Of a stretch of DNA of 17,381 nt, positions 1-8,964 are shown piece after piece. Position 1 is the stretch's first letter; each line of letters opens with the position of its first letter. A model generated the notes under the pieces. The model was not told where the DNA came from, did no database searches, and worked only from the letters and a program-made list of their open reading frames with translations. A program made the translations under genes and the position numbers. Source of the DNA: Haplosporangium gracile (lineage: Eukaryota; Mortierellomycota; Mortierellomycetes; Mortierellales; Mortierellaceae); assembly GCA_015499985.1 (NCBI GenBank), contig JAAAUF010000792.1:2210-19590 (forward strand), in the 5' to 3' direction.

Positions 1-77
1 CTTTTTTTTTTGTCATTGAGCGATAACACAGAGTCGAAACTGCTTTCACTTGACTAAATGCATGTGTATTCTAATAG

Positions 78-1690
78 AATACGGAGGGACCGTCACCGAC
101 ACAAATTTATTCTCACTGCATGGTCCCTGCATATGACGGGTTCAAGATGGTGGTCTTTGGAGGGTCGGTCAGAGACGATACCCAATTGGGCGACATCTAC
201 ATCCTCGACGTGCCAACAATGACCTGGAGCAAAGGATCAGCTCCACCCGTGCCTCTCAATCGCTCCAACATGGCCTGTACCGTCGGCGGAGATAACTTTG
301 TCGCCTGGGGAGGTAACATATATACACACACACTACCTTTACAGCATCATGAAAACTGATCGTACTCGTTGGTTTAATTTAATCAAGACTAACATGTCCT
401 GTAATTTCCCTGTTGGTAGGCTACAACGCGCAAAAGTCGATTGATGGGACACCTGTTATCTACAATCTCAGGACAAACCAGTGGACGACAACGTACTCCT
501 TGGTCCGCACCGAGTCGAAATACAACTGGGGAGTTATCACTGGAGGCATTGTCGCGGCCATTGTTGTTGTAGCAGGGATCGGTTTTATCTACTACCGACG
601 AAAGAAACAGCGCGAGAGTCAGAGGACACCTATTGATGTCCAAACGATCGGAGACCCCAAGCGGCAGCAACATTATCACCACCAGGAGCAAGGAAGTCAG
701 GACAGCAAGCGGCAGCGGCAGGAGCAGCAGGAGCAGCAGGAGCTTGATGCATATCACCAACGGACACACAATGACGGCGCTGGTCCTTCTGTCGAGCATG
801 GATCGACCTACAACGGCAGCCTTCACCACCGCCTCATCAATGGCGGCTATATGTCCTCCTCCATGACCTCGATCACGCCCCTCTTTGCCCGCAACAACTC
901 TGCCCGGTTCAGTCTCAACTCTGGAAGCTCTTCCATACAGCAACCACCCGTAGAGCTTTATGAGAAGGGGTATTATGTTCCCGAGAGCTCACGCCGCAAT
1001 CCACAATATTTCGATGCCGCTGCTGCTACTGCTGCGATCCCGTATGATGACTCCGGGATGGACCCTGTTGATATTTCGTCCGCTGAGTCGCCGTGGATGA
1101 CGCCGCAATCTTCACGGAGGAACCCACAACTAGTGTCATCACAACAGCATCATCATTCTCCTAAGCGGTCGGAGTGTGTGGCCACTAATGGGTCTTTGGT
1201 CGATGATAATGAGCGAAAAAGAGATGCTGAACAAGAAGCGCCGGTCTATCATGAAGCCTGTTCCAGCTTTTCTGATGCACGGATGGGAGGAGACGGGAGC
1301 AATGTAGGAGAAATACCCCAGGGAGAAGCAACAACAACCTCAACAGCAACGATACCGGTGGACCTAAATAATACATACCACAGTCCCCTTCAGAGCGCAA
1401 TCCACCCCATCTCCACCTCCAGCAATATCATGTCCAGCACTCTCATTTCCAGCAGTAGCCAAATTCTTGCTACAAACAGTAACAACGACAACGAAAGCAT
1501 GAATTACAATAACGGCGAAGACATTAAGGATGAACAGACGCTACAGCAGGAGATGGCAATGATCCACGCACAACAGGCAGAGTACCAACAGAACCTAGAA
1601 TGGCTCCGCCTCGAGAACGAGCGACTTGAACAGGAGCGGCTCGCATACCTTGAACGACTTGCTCGACTCCAAAATCACCAGAACCTGTAG
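78..1690 (+). CDS. Copy A: Kelch-type single-pass membrane protein with long cytoplasmic tail (5' part outside window)
   Basis: Two exons are visible, 78-312 and 420-1690, giving the last 501 codons. The first begins in phase 0 after an acceptor AG at 76-77 and encodes the C-terminal Kelch blades (VVFGGS, DIYILDVPTMTW, FVAWGG). The second completes the propeller (PVIYNLRTNQWTTTY) and has a membrane helix at 527-595 (WGVITGGIVAAIVVVAGIGF) followed by RRKKQR. A cytoplasmic tail of about 364 residues follows: Gln/His/Ser-rich, with two SSRRNPQ motifs (986-1006, 1109-1129), a GYYVP motif and a C-terminal coiled coil rich in Leu/Glu/Arg (about 1530-1680). The helix plus basic flank predicts an outside propeller and an inside tail. 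The intron that copies B, C and D have between CMVS and AYNG is absent. The signal peptide and N-terminal blades lie upstream of the window. Family identity rests on similarity to the complete paralogs here. The ligand and signalling partner are unknown. Confidence 0.85.
313..419 (+). other. Intron of copy A
   Basis: The donor is GGAG|GTAACA at 313 and the acceptor TTGGTAG|GC ends at 419. A good branch-site candidate, ACTAAC, lies at 388-393. The phase is 1 and the position, after WGG, matches the last intron of copies B, C and D. Bases 1-77 are probably the 3' end of the phase-0 intron that precedes the mini-exon in the paralogs, since they end CTAATAG directly before homologous coding sequence. 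Confidence 0.82.
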
Positions 1691-1830
1691 TCTTGAGACA
1701 TCTTTTTCTTATTCCCGTAGACAAAATATAAATATAATTGTACAGTACTTTTTTTACTTTAGTAGAGTGCCTTGGACTCTGACACCTAGCACGACCTTCT
1801 AGTACGGGAGGACAGACATTCTTTTCCTAA

Positions 1831-1950
1831 AATACTAGGGCAATCAGACGGGACAATGCTCGTTTGGAACAGGATCGGGTTGTTGATGACGAATGACGAC
1901 AACGATTACGACGGGAGCTGGAGTTTGGAAAATGGGTCGGAAGTCATTTT
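1831..1950 (+). pseudogene. Coiled-coil scrap resembling the C-terminus of copy A
   Basis: From 1849 one frame reads RDNARLEQDRVVDDE, then TGA at 1894-1896, then RQRLRRELEFGKW in the same frame. The first part resembles the end of copy A (RLENERLEQER) at both DNA and protein level, and the whole is coiled-coil-like apart from the single stop. The open frame starts only after a TAA at 1828-1830, so nothing larger is preserved. It may be the tail end of a lost paralog or a partial duplication of copy A. The stretch is short, so chance similarity of Glu/Arg/Leu-rich sequence is possible. Confidence 0.35.
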
Positions 1951-1980
1951 TCCTAAGAAGCTAATATTTTCGGAGTATCG

Positions 1981-2720
1981 ATGAATTTCTTTGTGTTGGT
2001 GCGTGAAATGGGATTAATTTCATTGCCGTAGGGGAAACGACGTTTAGTGCTCCCACGCTTTTTTCCGTCTTTATTTTTACTACTTATCGGCGACGCCTCA
2101 AGGAACTCATCAAGGCCGAGACAGGTCCCGAGCTCGATGACATTGTTGCAAAAAAGCTCGTCCTGTGGTGTGTCTCCATCGTCGATGGCAAACACGGCTC
2201 CACCACCATAACTAGTGCTCTTGACGACAAAAACAAAACTAAGCGATTCGAGGGCATGTTTTTCCACATCGTTTTTTAAGTTTCCTGGTGGCAACACATA
2301 CATCTCAGTTGGCCTGTGTTCAGTAGCCTTCCTTAGCCTATTTCTATTGACGGTCATTCCCTCTGGCTCATTACAATCGACAAGCCTCAATATGATAAAA
2401 CTAATGAAAGAGAGGATTCCCCACTTCTCGTCGCTTCAACCCTGCAACTCAAATCCGCCGTTTGGATGTGTGCATATATGAATGTTGCTCACGGTGAGCC
2501 ATATGAAACGGATAAATATATATCCGTTGGCCACGTGCGAAATTTCCTACACAAGATCCAGATTTTTTTTTTCTTTCGTAAGAAAAGGTCATCTCTCCCC
2601 CAGATTATACCTTTGATGGATTGATCCTTGCAGCAACCAAGAACACCCCTGATGCCCACTAGCCCTTTCCACTTTTTTATCTCGGATGAAATCAAGCCTG
2701 CTTATGTCATTTAAGCACAA
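1981..2720 (+). pseudogene. Broken Crinkler (CRN)-like gene remnant
   Basis: In the frame of 2091 the translation runs RRLKELIKAETGPELDDIVA followed by KKLVLWCVSIVDGKHG. This resembles the ubiquitin-like N-terminal domain of fungal and oomycete CRN proteins as I know it, where an LK-LIK motif is followed by DDI and a L-LW-VSI strand. Just upstream the same frame reads VGETTFSA, and a shifted frame at 1981 begins MNFFVLV, like the first strand of that domain. Downstream, frame changes give FPGGNTYISV (about 2279-2310), YTFDGLILAATKNTPDAH then TAG (about 2604-2660), and FFISDEIKPAYVI then TAA (about 2674-2714). There are several frameshifts, a TAA at the end of FFHIVF and no usable start, so it is dead. 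The CRN call comes from memory of the motif. The C-terminal fragments are coherent, but I do not recognise their domain. Confidence 0.55.
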
Positions 2721-2861
2721 CGACGGTAAACATAATGCTCCTCTCTCCTTTTCTTGCGTTTTTTTAGTGTTAATCCGTCTCCTTCCACTTTTTTTTCTCT
2801 TTTCACTTCAAATAACACAAACGCACACAAACAACCCCATTGTTACATCCACGGTTCCTCT

Positions 2862-4685
2862 ATAAACAACTTTTCGCCTAGTGGCAGCAGCAGCCGCTCT
2901 CCTCTGGTTCACACGGACCGCATCCGCCTAGACCGGTCCGAAGATGGTCTACAACATGGCCTATGCAACCATAGGCGAATCCACTCTCTACATCCATGGC
3001 GGATTCGACGGCACAAACTCTAGGTACACTGCCCGATTCAAACAATTCTATAGCCTTGACTTGAAACGAAGCTGAAATACATCAAACCCTCCCCAAATCG
3101 AGATCATCGCTGTCGGCGGCACCTCAGGCCGCCTCTCAACCGCTGGGCACACAATGTCGATCTCTCATAATCGGATCAGTAATGGCTACCTGCGCGACAT
3201 TGTGACTGTCTGGGATATGGTCAATCCTCTCACATTGCGGCGAGCTATTACTTTGAGACTCAGTCATTGCAAGCACTGCCGGCCCTACCGCCACTAGAGC
3301 CTGGTCCCCTCTGGTTCTACCAAGCAGCAACACACCCAGAAACTGGTCGTATCTACATCCCAGAATGTGCCGAGACTAATATATTTGACTATGATAGCTC
3401 TACATCTACGGTTTCTGTGCTCCCATGCCGTACCTCGGGAATATCACTAGCTGGAATGGGTACAGTTTTGCGTGTAATGCGGTCCGGAGATCGTTCTTTT
3501 TGTTTGGTGGGGCGGGCGTGCCGGCTGAGAGCTCTTATCTGTATGAGTACCAGCCCTCCAGCACTCCTCCTTGCAAGCGTACTGACTATGTTCACCAGCC
3601 CTTCATCGATTTTTTCCTGCCTTTTTTTTTCTCAGCTTCCAACGGAAATCAGATGCTTGTGTTTGGTAGAAGGTTCAGTGGATTAGAAGTAGGCACTCTC
3701 TACATTCTGGATGTCCCGACCATGACTTGGACCCGCGGACCAAGTTCGCAGCCTCGGAAGGGCATGGCCTGTACAGTCGCTGGCAACAACTTGTTGTTTG
3801 GGTGGTATGTCCCACACGAATAAAAAAAATTATCTCCGATCTGCATGCGTACTTTGTTTATTCTTCATCTATCGGTCGATAACTTACACGTTGTTGACTT
3901 TTTGTTTGCACATTTTTCATTTATTAAAAATTTCGTGGAACAACTCTGGTGCTTTCGTCCCCCTACTACCAACATCGATCGTATACAATGTCAACACAGG
4001 TTAATGGACAATCCAGTCCGTGGTCACCCCTTGATATGGCCCTGAAAAGGAACCAAAGCAAGAAGAAAGCGACGGCGAAGCTGGGAAGGTCATTGATATT
4101 GTGGCAGGAGTTGCTTTAGCTTAAGTGGTCTTGATTACTATTACTCGGAACTTCAAGAAACATTCTGTTCGTCGCGCGCTTCAGAACCAGCAGACGCTGG
4201 AGCATGGCCAGGAACAAGGAAAGGCGAAAGATTTGGAGGACAAAGGCACGCTTTTGACACCATCGGATCAAAAGCTTGAAGAGATTGCGGAAGGTTATTA
4301 TTTGGGAACGTGACTCCTCCGCCGGACGCTTCGGGCTCTCCTCTTCGCTAACCAGCCACGCTTCCTCCTCTTTCTTCTTCTCTTGCCTCTCCGCCTATCC
4401 ATCGCCTCCATTACCATCACATCCCCCTCCTTGTGCAGACAGCCGAGGAGCTCCGCTCGCTATTCACCAAAAAGGACCTCAGTCTCAACATAACCCCTAG
4501 CTGCTCACCGACAATACTGACAGTAGTTATAATATACCAGAGCAGTCACCGCGAAGTCCACAAGGTCAAGGGGAACCTACTACTTTTTCATCACTTTGAC
4601 AAGGGATCAAATGGAGTCGATTTACCGACAGATCCATGATCTGAATGCGCAAGTGACCCGACTTTAGGCGTGACTAGATACATAG
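2862..4685 (+). pseudogene. Copy psi: dead Kelch-type membrane protein gene
   Basis: Homology to copies A-D runs the full length, but the frame is broken many times. The expected start reads ATA (2862-2864). The signal-peptide remnant (AAALLWFTRTASA) is followed by TAG 2929-2931. The first blade (STLYIHGG, QFYSLDLKRS) meets TGA 3073-3075 where the paralogs have Trp. Frames then shift near 3218-3234 (YYFETQSLQALPALPPL) and near 3425 (ITSWNGYSF, FFLFGG, SSYLYEYQPSS). The next intron plus the 50-nt mini-exon are missing: exon 1 sequence runs straight into the following intron tract before QMLVFGR. TLYILDVPTMTW is intact. A donor GTATGT at 3805 remains, but no AG occurs until 3998. The final exon has TAA where the paralogs have a Gln or Asn codon before WTT, TAA inside the membrane helix (about 4116), an EGYYLGT tail motif as in copy A, and a coiled-coil end (QIHDLNAQVTRL, 4629-4664) with further stops. 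It is closest to copy A in its tail. Confidence 0.8.
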
Positions 4686-5203
4686 ATGCTTTGTTTTTTG
4701 TCCCATTTCAACTTTGTCTATCATCTCACTCCTCCAATTTTGTAATAGTTATGTATGTACATCAATGGTGCCTGAAACGTCTCTTTATTCGTTTTTGATT
4801 GTGTGCTTGACTGATGAAGTGTGGTTGGTGATGAAGTAACTCGACCTATATATTTCGCTCCCGATCTCTCGTCGCATCTTTAACTAATCCTCCTATTTGG
4901 AACAAAGATAAACAATCGCGTAAAACGAAACGCATGGAACCCCCTGTAATTCAGGGACAGGGGTCAAATGAGCGTAAAGAAAACGAAGAGGCAATGGCAA
5001 CTTTTCTTTCTCTGGAGGGATGAAGTTGATAAGTAGGTCCGAGACCTGAGGCCAACAGGGTTGAAGGGATGGATGAGGTTCTTCGCTTTGTCTTGCTGGT
5101 ACATCTGTCATAGTTTATGTTATGCACAAAACACATACCGAAATACCCATCATTTCCCCCCTGCCCACGCGCGTTTCGTGTCTGTAGTTGTTGTTTTTGT
5201 TTA
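4686..5203 (+). other. Intergenic, no gene seen
   Basis: No open frame here has recognisable motifs or a paralogous counterpart. The only structure noted is a 7-bp inverted repeat, CCCCTGT/ACAGGGG, at 4941-4947 and 4957-4963 with a 9-nt loop. It is weak and of unknown significance. Confidence 0.5.
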
Positions 5204-5370
5204 CATGCCTTGTTTGATTGCAATTGACAAACACCAATAGATTTCTTACAGGGACTGAGAAATAATTTTTGAGCCCCGTCAAGGTGCCACCAATCTTGTC
5301 TTTTTGATTAGCGACGCGTCTATTTGAGTGGGAAATACAGTTGTAGGAAACAAAGGAAGGCATATCACCA
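5204..5370 (+). repeat. Duplicated upstream block 1, copy B
   Basis: The block starts with CATGCCTTGTTTG and continues through a GATTTCTTACAGGG motif, a TTTTTGAGCCCC motif and CTTTTTGATTAGCGACGCG. Diverged counterparts lie ahead of copy C (10067-10256) and copy D (about 14070-14222) in the same order. It is non-coding and sits 0.8-0.95 kb before the start codon. It is either a distal promoter element or simply a remnant of the duplicated unit. Confidence 0.6.
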
Positions 5371-5691
5371 TCGTACATGTTTGGGCATCATCAATTATCA
5401 ATTGCAAGGGGACATGGTCCTATATTTTTTTCTTGTGTCTCTCTTCTGTTACACTCCTTTTCATTCGTATCCTCTCTCCCTCCTCCACTCCTCTCATTTT
5501 CCCATGGTGACACAAGTAAATTGTTTTGCTTTCTTTTCTTTACTTTCGAAGATGGGGGCTAATTGCTCTTCCTCTACTCTTGACCCGGCAACAGAGGCGA
5601 AGAAAAGGACTTCTCAGAGATTTGATAGTCAGTTCATACTCTTATTCCTCTGTGTAGGCTCTATGGCGAACCCTCCTTCCCGCTTTTGTCG

Positions 5692-5955
5692 TTGTTATCA
5701 ACGAAGGCGATGCTGCTCTGTGACGATGTGAAAAATGTATGTGCGAACCGGGGTTTTTTTTCTTCCGGGAGAAGGTTTGAAACAATTTTTTTTGATATAT
5801 GGATTCCAGCCCCTGTAATAATGTAGGGCCGATGCTAAATTGACTTGGACTGTTTGTCTGCATGCCTTGTTTATGTAATTGAGGAGCGTGCATTGCATTT
5901 TATTTTTTGCTTTTCCCATCCCTAGCCGTTTCATCGGAATCATATGGCCAAAAAA
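5692..5955 (+). promoter_or_regulatory. Conserved proximal promoter block of copy B
   Basis: Similarity to the regions ahead of C (10577-10850) and D (14496-14806) is patchy but collinear. It includes a GTTATCAACGAAGGCGATG-like stretch, CCCCTGTAATAATGTAGGG, a second CATGCCTTGTTT (5861-5872) and a strongly shared box at 5889-5950 that contains TTTTTGCTTTTCCCATCCC and CGTTTCATCGG. The block ends just before the TATA box, so it is the best candidate for common regulation of the three live copies. Confidence 0.6.
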
Positions 5956-5963
5956 CATATATA

Positions 5964-5970
5964 TATAAAA
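5964..5970 (+). promoter_or_regulatory. TATA box of copy B
   Basis: TATAAAA lies at the end of an alternating AT run, about 190 bp upstream of the ATG. It follows the conserved promoter box directly, so transcription probably starts near 6000 with a leader of about 150 nt. Copy D has only a weaker AT-rich equivalent (14817-14826) and copy C none that I can see. Confidence 0.6.
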
Positions 5971-6119
5971 GGATCCCAGCCAGCAGAGCGAGGACGTCAT
6001 TCCATTTTGTTCTCTTTTTTTCATTGTTTCTATCTTATCTATTTTTTTCGTCAGTCTTCCAATCAATAGCACCCTAGGCACGCCATCTTTTGCAATCCAC
6101 ACGCCCATTCCTCACTCTA

Positions 6120-6153
6120 GAATATACCCCATCTTAATACACATCTACATCCA
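6120..6153 (+). promoter_or_regulatory. Conserved leader and start context of copy B
   Basis: The sequence just before the ATG includes TACCCCATCTTAATACACAT followed by CTACATCCA. It is nearly identical before copy D (14997-15026), recognisable before copy C (about 11246-11258) and partly kept before psi (about 2835-2852). This supports the chosen start codons at 6154, 11259 and 15027 and places the boundary of the shared leader. Confidence 0.6.
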
Positions 6154-8877
6154 ATGAAGCTCAGCACCCAACTCTGTACACTTCTGTACTGCTGCCTTCT
6201 ATGGGGCGCGGTATCAGCCGGAGCACCAACTATGTCTTCCTTCTCTGCCTACGTCACAGTCGACGAGGACACACTTTACATCCAGGGCGGATCCAATGTC
6301 TCCACCTCCGCCATCGCATACAATCAGTTCTTTTCCCTGGATCTCACACAGAGCTGGAACACCTCCAGTCCTCCATGGTCCGAGGTCCCCATCGCCGCCG
6401 GCAGTCGCATCCCAACCCGACTCCGGACCGTCTTTCATTCAATCTCACTCTCACGGGACCACAAGACACTAACGTTCTGGGACGTCTACTATTCTCCTCC
6501 CTACTCGGTGAATTATCACCTGGACACCAACAAATGGGAGGAGCTACCCGCTCTACCACTTCAACGACCCCTCGTCAGTAAAGTGTCCAAAGCAGCGACG
6601 GACCCCTCGTCTGATCAGGTTTACATTCCTGGCGGTGCTGGCAGCAGTATGCTCTCTTTCGATCCCTTTTCGAGCATCTCGAGTGTGCTTGCGATGCCGC
6701 CTGGCGGGAGAGCCACAAGCTGGAACGCTGCCTCGTTTGTTTGGAACAATGTCCGACAGACATTTTTGCTTTTCGGTGGGTTTGATACTCCCGGGTCGGC
6801 GTATTTTTACGAGTACAAACCTTCTAGTGCTACTCCATGGACAGTTCTGGTAATTGCCCAAAAAAATATGGTCTTTTTTTTCTTTTTTGTTGTAGTTATG
6901 ACTTTTTTTTATCGGGCCTAACAATATTTTCTCCCTCTCTTTAATATTATATAAAAGTCTTCCGGATCGGAACCACCTGCACTTGCTGGCGGATGCATGG
7001 TCTCAGGTAAAGACACATGCGCCTTCCCCCGATTTTTTTTTCTCACCAGCATAGTACGTCCATATTGAAATGACGGCTGATTTGTTTCTTTCATTTTGGG
7101 ATACCTATTTGTGTTAGCCTACAACGGAGCCAAAATGGTCGTCTTTGGAGGCAGGTCTGGAGGGACAATCTCTGGTGCACTTTACATCCTCGATGTCGCG
7201 AGTATGACCTGGTCTGAAGGACTAAGTTCTCAACCTCGAACCGGAATGGTCTGCTCAGTCTCTGGAGATTATTTCATTGCCTGGGGTGGTACGGTGTTTG
7301 CTTTCCATGCTTGGGACAACATATCCACGTACATAACTCTGCAAGGCTGATATTTTCCAGAAGCTAATTTTTTTCTTGGTATTTGCATGTTCTCGACTGT
7401 CAATTGTTTAGGAGTATCGTCCGACACGTCCGACGAGTCTGTTCTATTGCCGGATACCCCTATCGTGTACAGCCTCAACTCGGGACAGTGGACGACCATG
7501 TTTGTCGCCAAAAACGGCACGTCAGTGCCACCACCATTAACACCAGCACCAACACCAACAAAGTCCCCTGTGACAGGCGAGCCAGGGGCGGGGACCACAG
7601 TCACGGATGCGCCCATCACAACAGCTACAGATGCACCCACAGACGCACCTATCGCCTCGCCCACTGACGTGCCCATTGCTACCCCCACGGACACGCCCAT
7701 CACTACACCTACGGACGCACCCATTACTGCACCCACAGATGCACCCATCATTACACCTACAGATGCACCCATCATTACACCTACAGATGCACCCATTGCT
7801 ACCCCCACGGATGCGCCCATCACTACTCCTACGGACGCACCCATCACTACTTCTACAGTTGCTCCGACAGACGTACCTATCACCACTCCTACGGATGCAT
7901 CTATCACCACTCCTACGGACGCACCCATTACTATACCCACAGATGCCACTACTCCCACAGAAGCACCCATTACTACGGTTGCGCCCACAGATGCACCCAT
8001 CTCTACAGCTACGGACGCACCTATCACCACTCCTACGGACGCACCCATTACTACACCCACAGATGCATCCATCACTACTTCTACGGACGCGCCCATAACT
8101 ACGCCTATAGATGCACCCATCACTACTCTTACAGTTGCACCCACAGACGGATCTAGTACCACTCCTACAGACACTCCCATCCCAACACCCACAGTCGCGC
8201 CTACAGAGGCACCCATTACCACGCCCACAGAAGCGCTTGGAACCACGGTGACAGGAGCACCTGGAGATGGCAATACGGCGACAGGAGCACCTGACGCTAC
8301 AGCAACAGAATCACCCGGAGATGGCAGCACGATGACAAGTGCATCTGGAGATGGCAGAACGGTGACAGGAGTACCGGGCGCTACTGTGACAAATGCGCCT
8401 GGAGATGGCAGTTCAGCGACTGGAGCACCTGGCAGTACGGTCACAGGAGCACCCGGAGATGGGAGTACGGCTACAGGAACACCTGGAGGTGGCAGCTCAG
8501 AGACAGGGATGCCTGGAAGTGGCACTCATTCGACAGGAGGTGGCAATTCCGAGACAGGAGGCCACACCAAGCCGACAGGTAGTGGAAGCTCAGGTTCAGG
8601 GGTTCACGGCACACCCACTGGAGGTGGAAGCAGAGGGACAGGAGTTGCTGATTCGGTGACAGGAGCAGAACCCACACTCAAAGACAGCTCCGCGACGCTC
8701 GGAGGCGCTATAGGAGCCGCAGTACTCGTCTTTTTGACTCTCATCATCGCGGCGGTCGTCTGGAGTCGCAGCCGTAGTGAGAAGAAGAAAAAGCAGGAAA
8801 TACAGGAGACTCCAGTTCAAATGCCGAGACCCTTGCAGAAAATCAAACACAAGCTCATGGAGAGGATCCCCTTTTGA
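6154..8877 (+). CDS. Copy B: Kelch-type membrane protein with mucin-like repeat stalk and short tail
   Basis: Exons 6154-6849, 6958-7006, 7118-7288 and 7412-8877 join in phases 0, 1 and 1 to give 793 residues. Residues 1-22 are a signal peptide (LLYCCLLWGAVSAG). Residues about 24-340 form a Kelch/galactose-oxidase-like propeller: TLYIQGG, NQFFSLDLTQSW, HSISLSRDHKTLTFWD, YHLDTNKWEELPALP, QVYIPGG, TFLLFGGF, MVVFGGR, ALYILDVASMTW, FIAWGG, PIVYSLNSGQWTTMF. Residues about 370-583 are roughly two dozen TDAPITTP-type octapeptides, and 584-730 are TGAPGDGST-type repeats. Both are rich in Thr/Pro/Gly and probably O-glycosylated. A Gly-rich helix (about 736-756) is followed by SRSRSEKKKKQE and a tail that ends MERIPF. 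No catalytic or ligand residues are evident. The extended stalk suggests a wall-spanning surface protein. Relics of a longer ancestral tail lie downstream. Confidence 0.87.
6850..6957 (+). other. Copy B intron 1 (phase 0)
   Basis: The donor is CTG|GTAATT and the acceptor ATAAAAG|TCT, with a CCTAAC branch-site candidate near 6917. The acceptor lacks a clean pyrimidine run, which is unusual here, but the join restores SSGSEPPALAGGCMVS in register with C and D. Confidence 0.78.
7007..7117 (+). other. Copy B intron 2 (phase 1)
   Basis: The donor is TCAG|GTAAAG and the acceptor GTGTTAG|CC. It follows the 49-nt mini-exon at 6958-7006 and restores CMVS-AYNGAKMV. Copy A has no intron at this point. 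Confidence 0.85.
7289..7411 (+). other. Copy B intron 3 (phase 1)
   Basis: The donor is GGTG|GTACGG and the acceptor TTGTTTAG|GA. The join gives AWGGVSSD, matching the last intron of A, C and D in place and phase. Confidence 0.85.
7603..8250 (+). repeat. 24-bp coding minisatellite (Thr-Asp-Ala-Pro repeats)
   Basis: Units of about 24 bp, of the form ACNGAYGCACCCATYACTAC plus CNC, recur across this stretch and encode TDAPITTP with variants TDVPIATP, TEAPITTP, TVAP and TDASITTS. Some units are truncated to 12-18 bp but the reading frame is kept throughout. The strong C/A bias on the + strand also keeps an antisense frame open. Length variation between strains by slippage or unequal crossing-over would be expected. 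Confidence 0.92.
8250..8660 (+). repeat. Gly/Thr-rich coding repeat (TGAPGDGST type)
   Basis: Units of about 30 bp encode TGAPGDGSTA and variants such as TGTPGGGSSE and TSASGDGRTV. The array follows the Thr/Pro array directly and ends before the membrane helix. Copy C keeps three or four degenerate units of the same type at about 12715-12840, so this second array is older than the split of B and C. Confidence 0.85.
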
Positions 8878-8964
8878 AGGATCTAACCGCCGAGAATAAC
8901 AGCAACCACACAACCAATAATTCCCTAAGCTGACCCTCCCAGCATTCCGCCAGCCACCACCCTC

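Noticed and set aside
389..943. Open frame of about 184 codons on the - strand
   Set aside because: It overlaps the tail exon of copy A in antisense. Its Leu-rich run is the reverse of the CAG/GAG-rich codons of the tail.
1953..2390. Open frame of about 145 codons on the - strand
   Set aside because: It has no recognisable motif and no ATG-supported upstream context. The + strand of the same bases carries CRN-like motifs in order, so the antisense frame is taken as a shadow.
4941..4963. Inverted repeat CCCCTGT/ACAGGGG as a transposon end or terminator
   Set aside because: Only 7 bp per arm, with no partner, no target duplication and no adjoining element. Chance is likely at this length.
7603..8250. 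Regular spaced repeats as a possible CRISPR array
   Set aside because: The repeats are contiguous, in frame and degenerate at codon third positions, without unique spacers, and they lie inside a spliced eukaryotic gene.
7269..8525. Open frame of about 418 codons on the - strand with a Val/Gly/Met repeat pattern (ASVGVVMG)
   Set aside because: It is the antisense of the Thr/Asp/Ala/Pro minisatellite of copy B. The repeat composition keeps the opposite frame open; there are no motifs or splice context, and the + strand gene is strongly supported by its paralogs.
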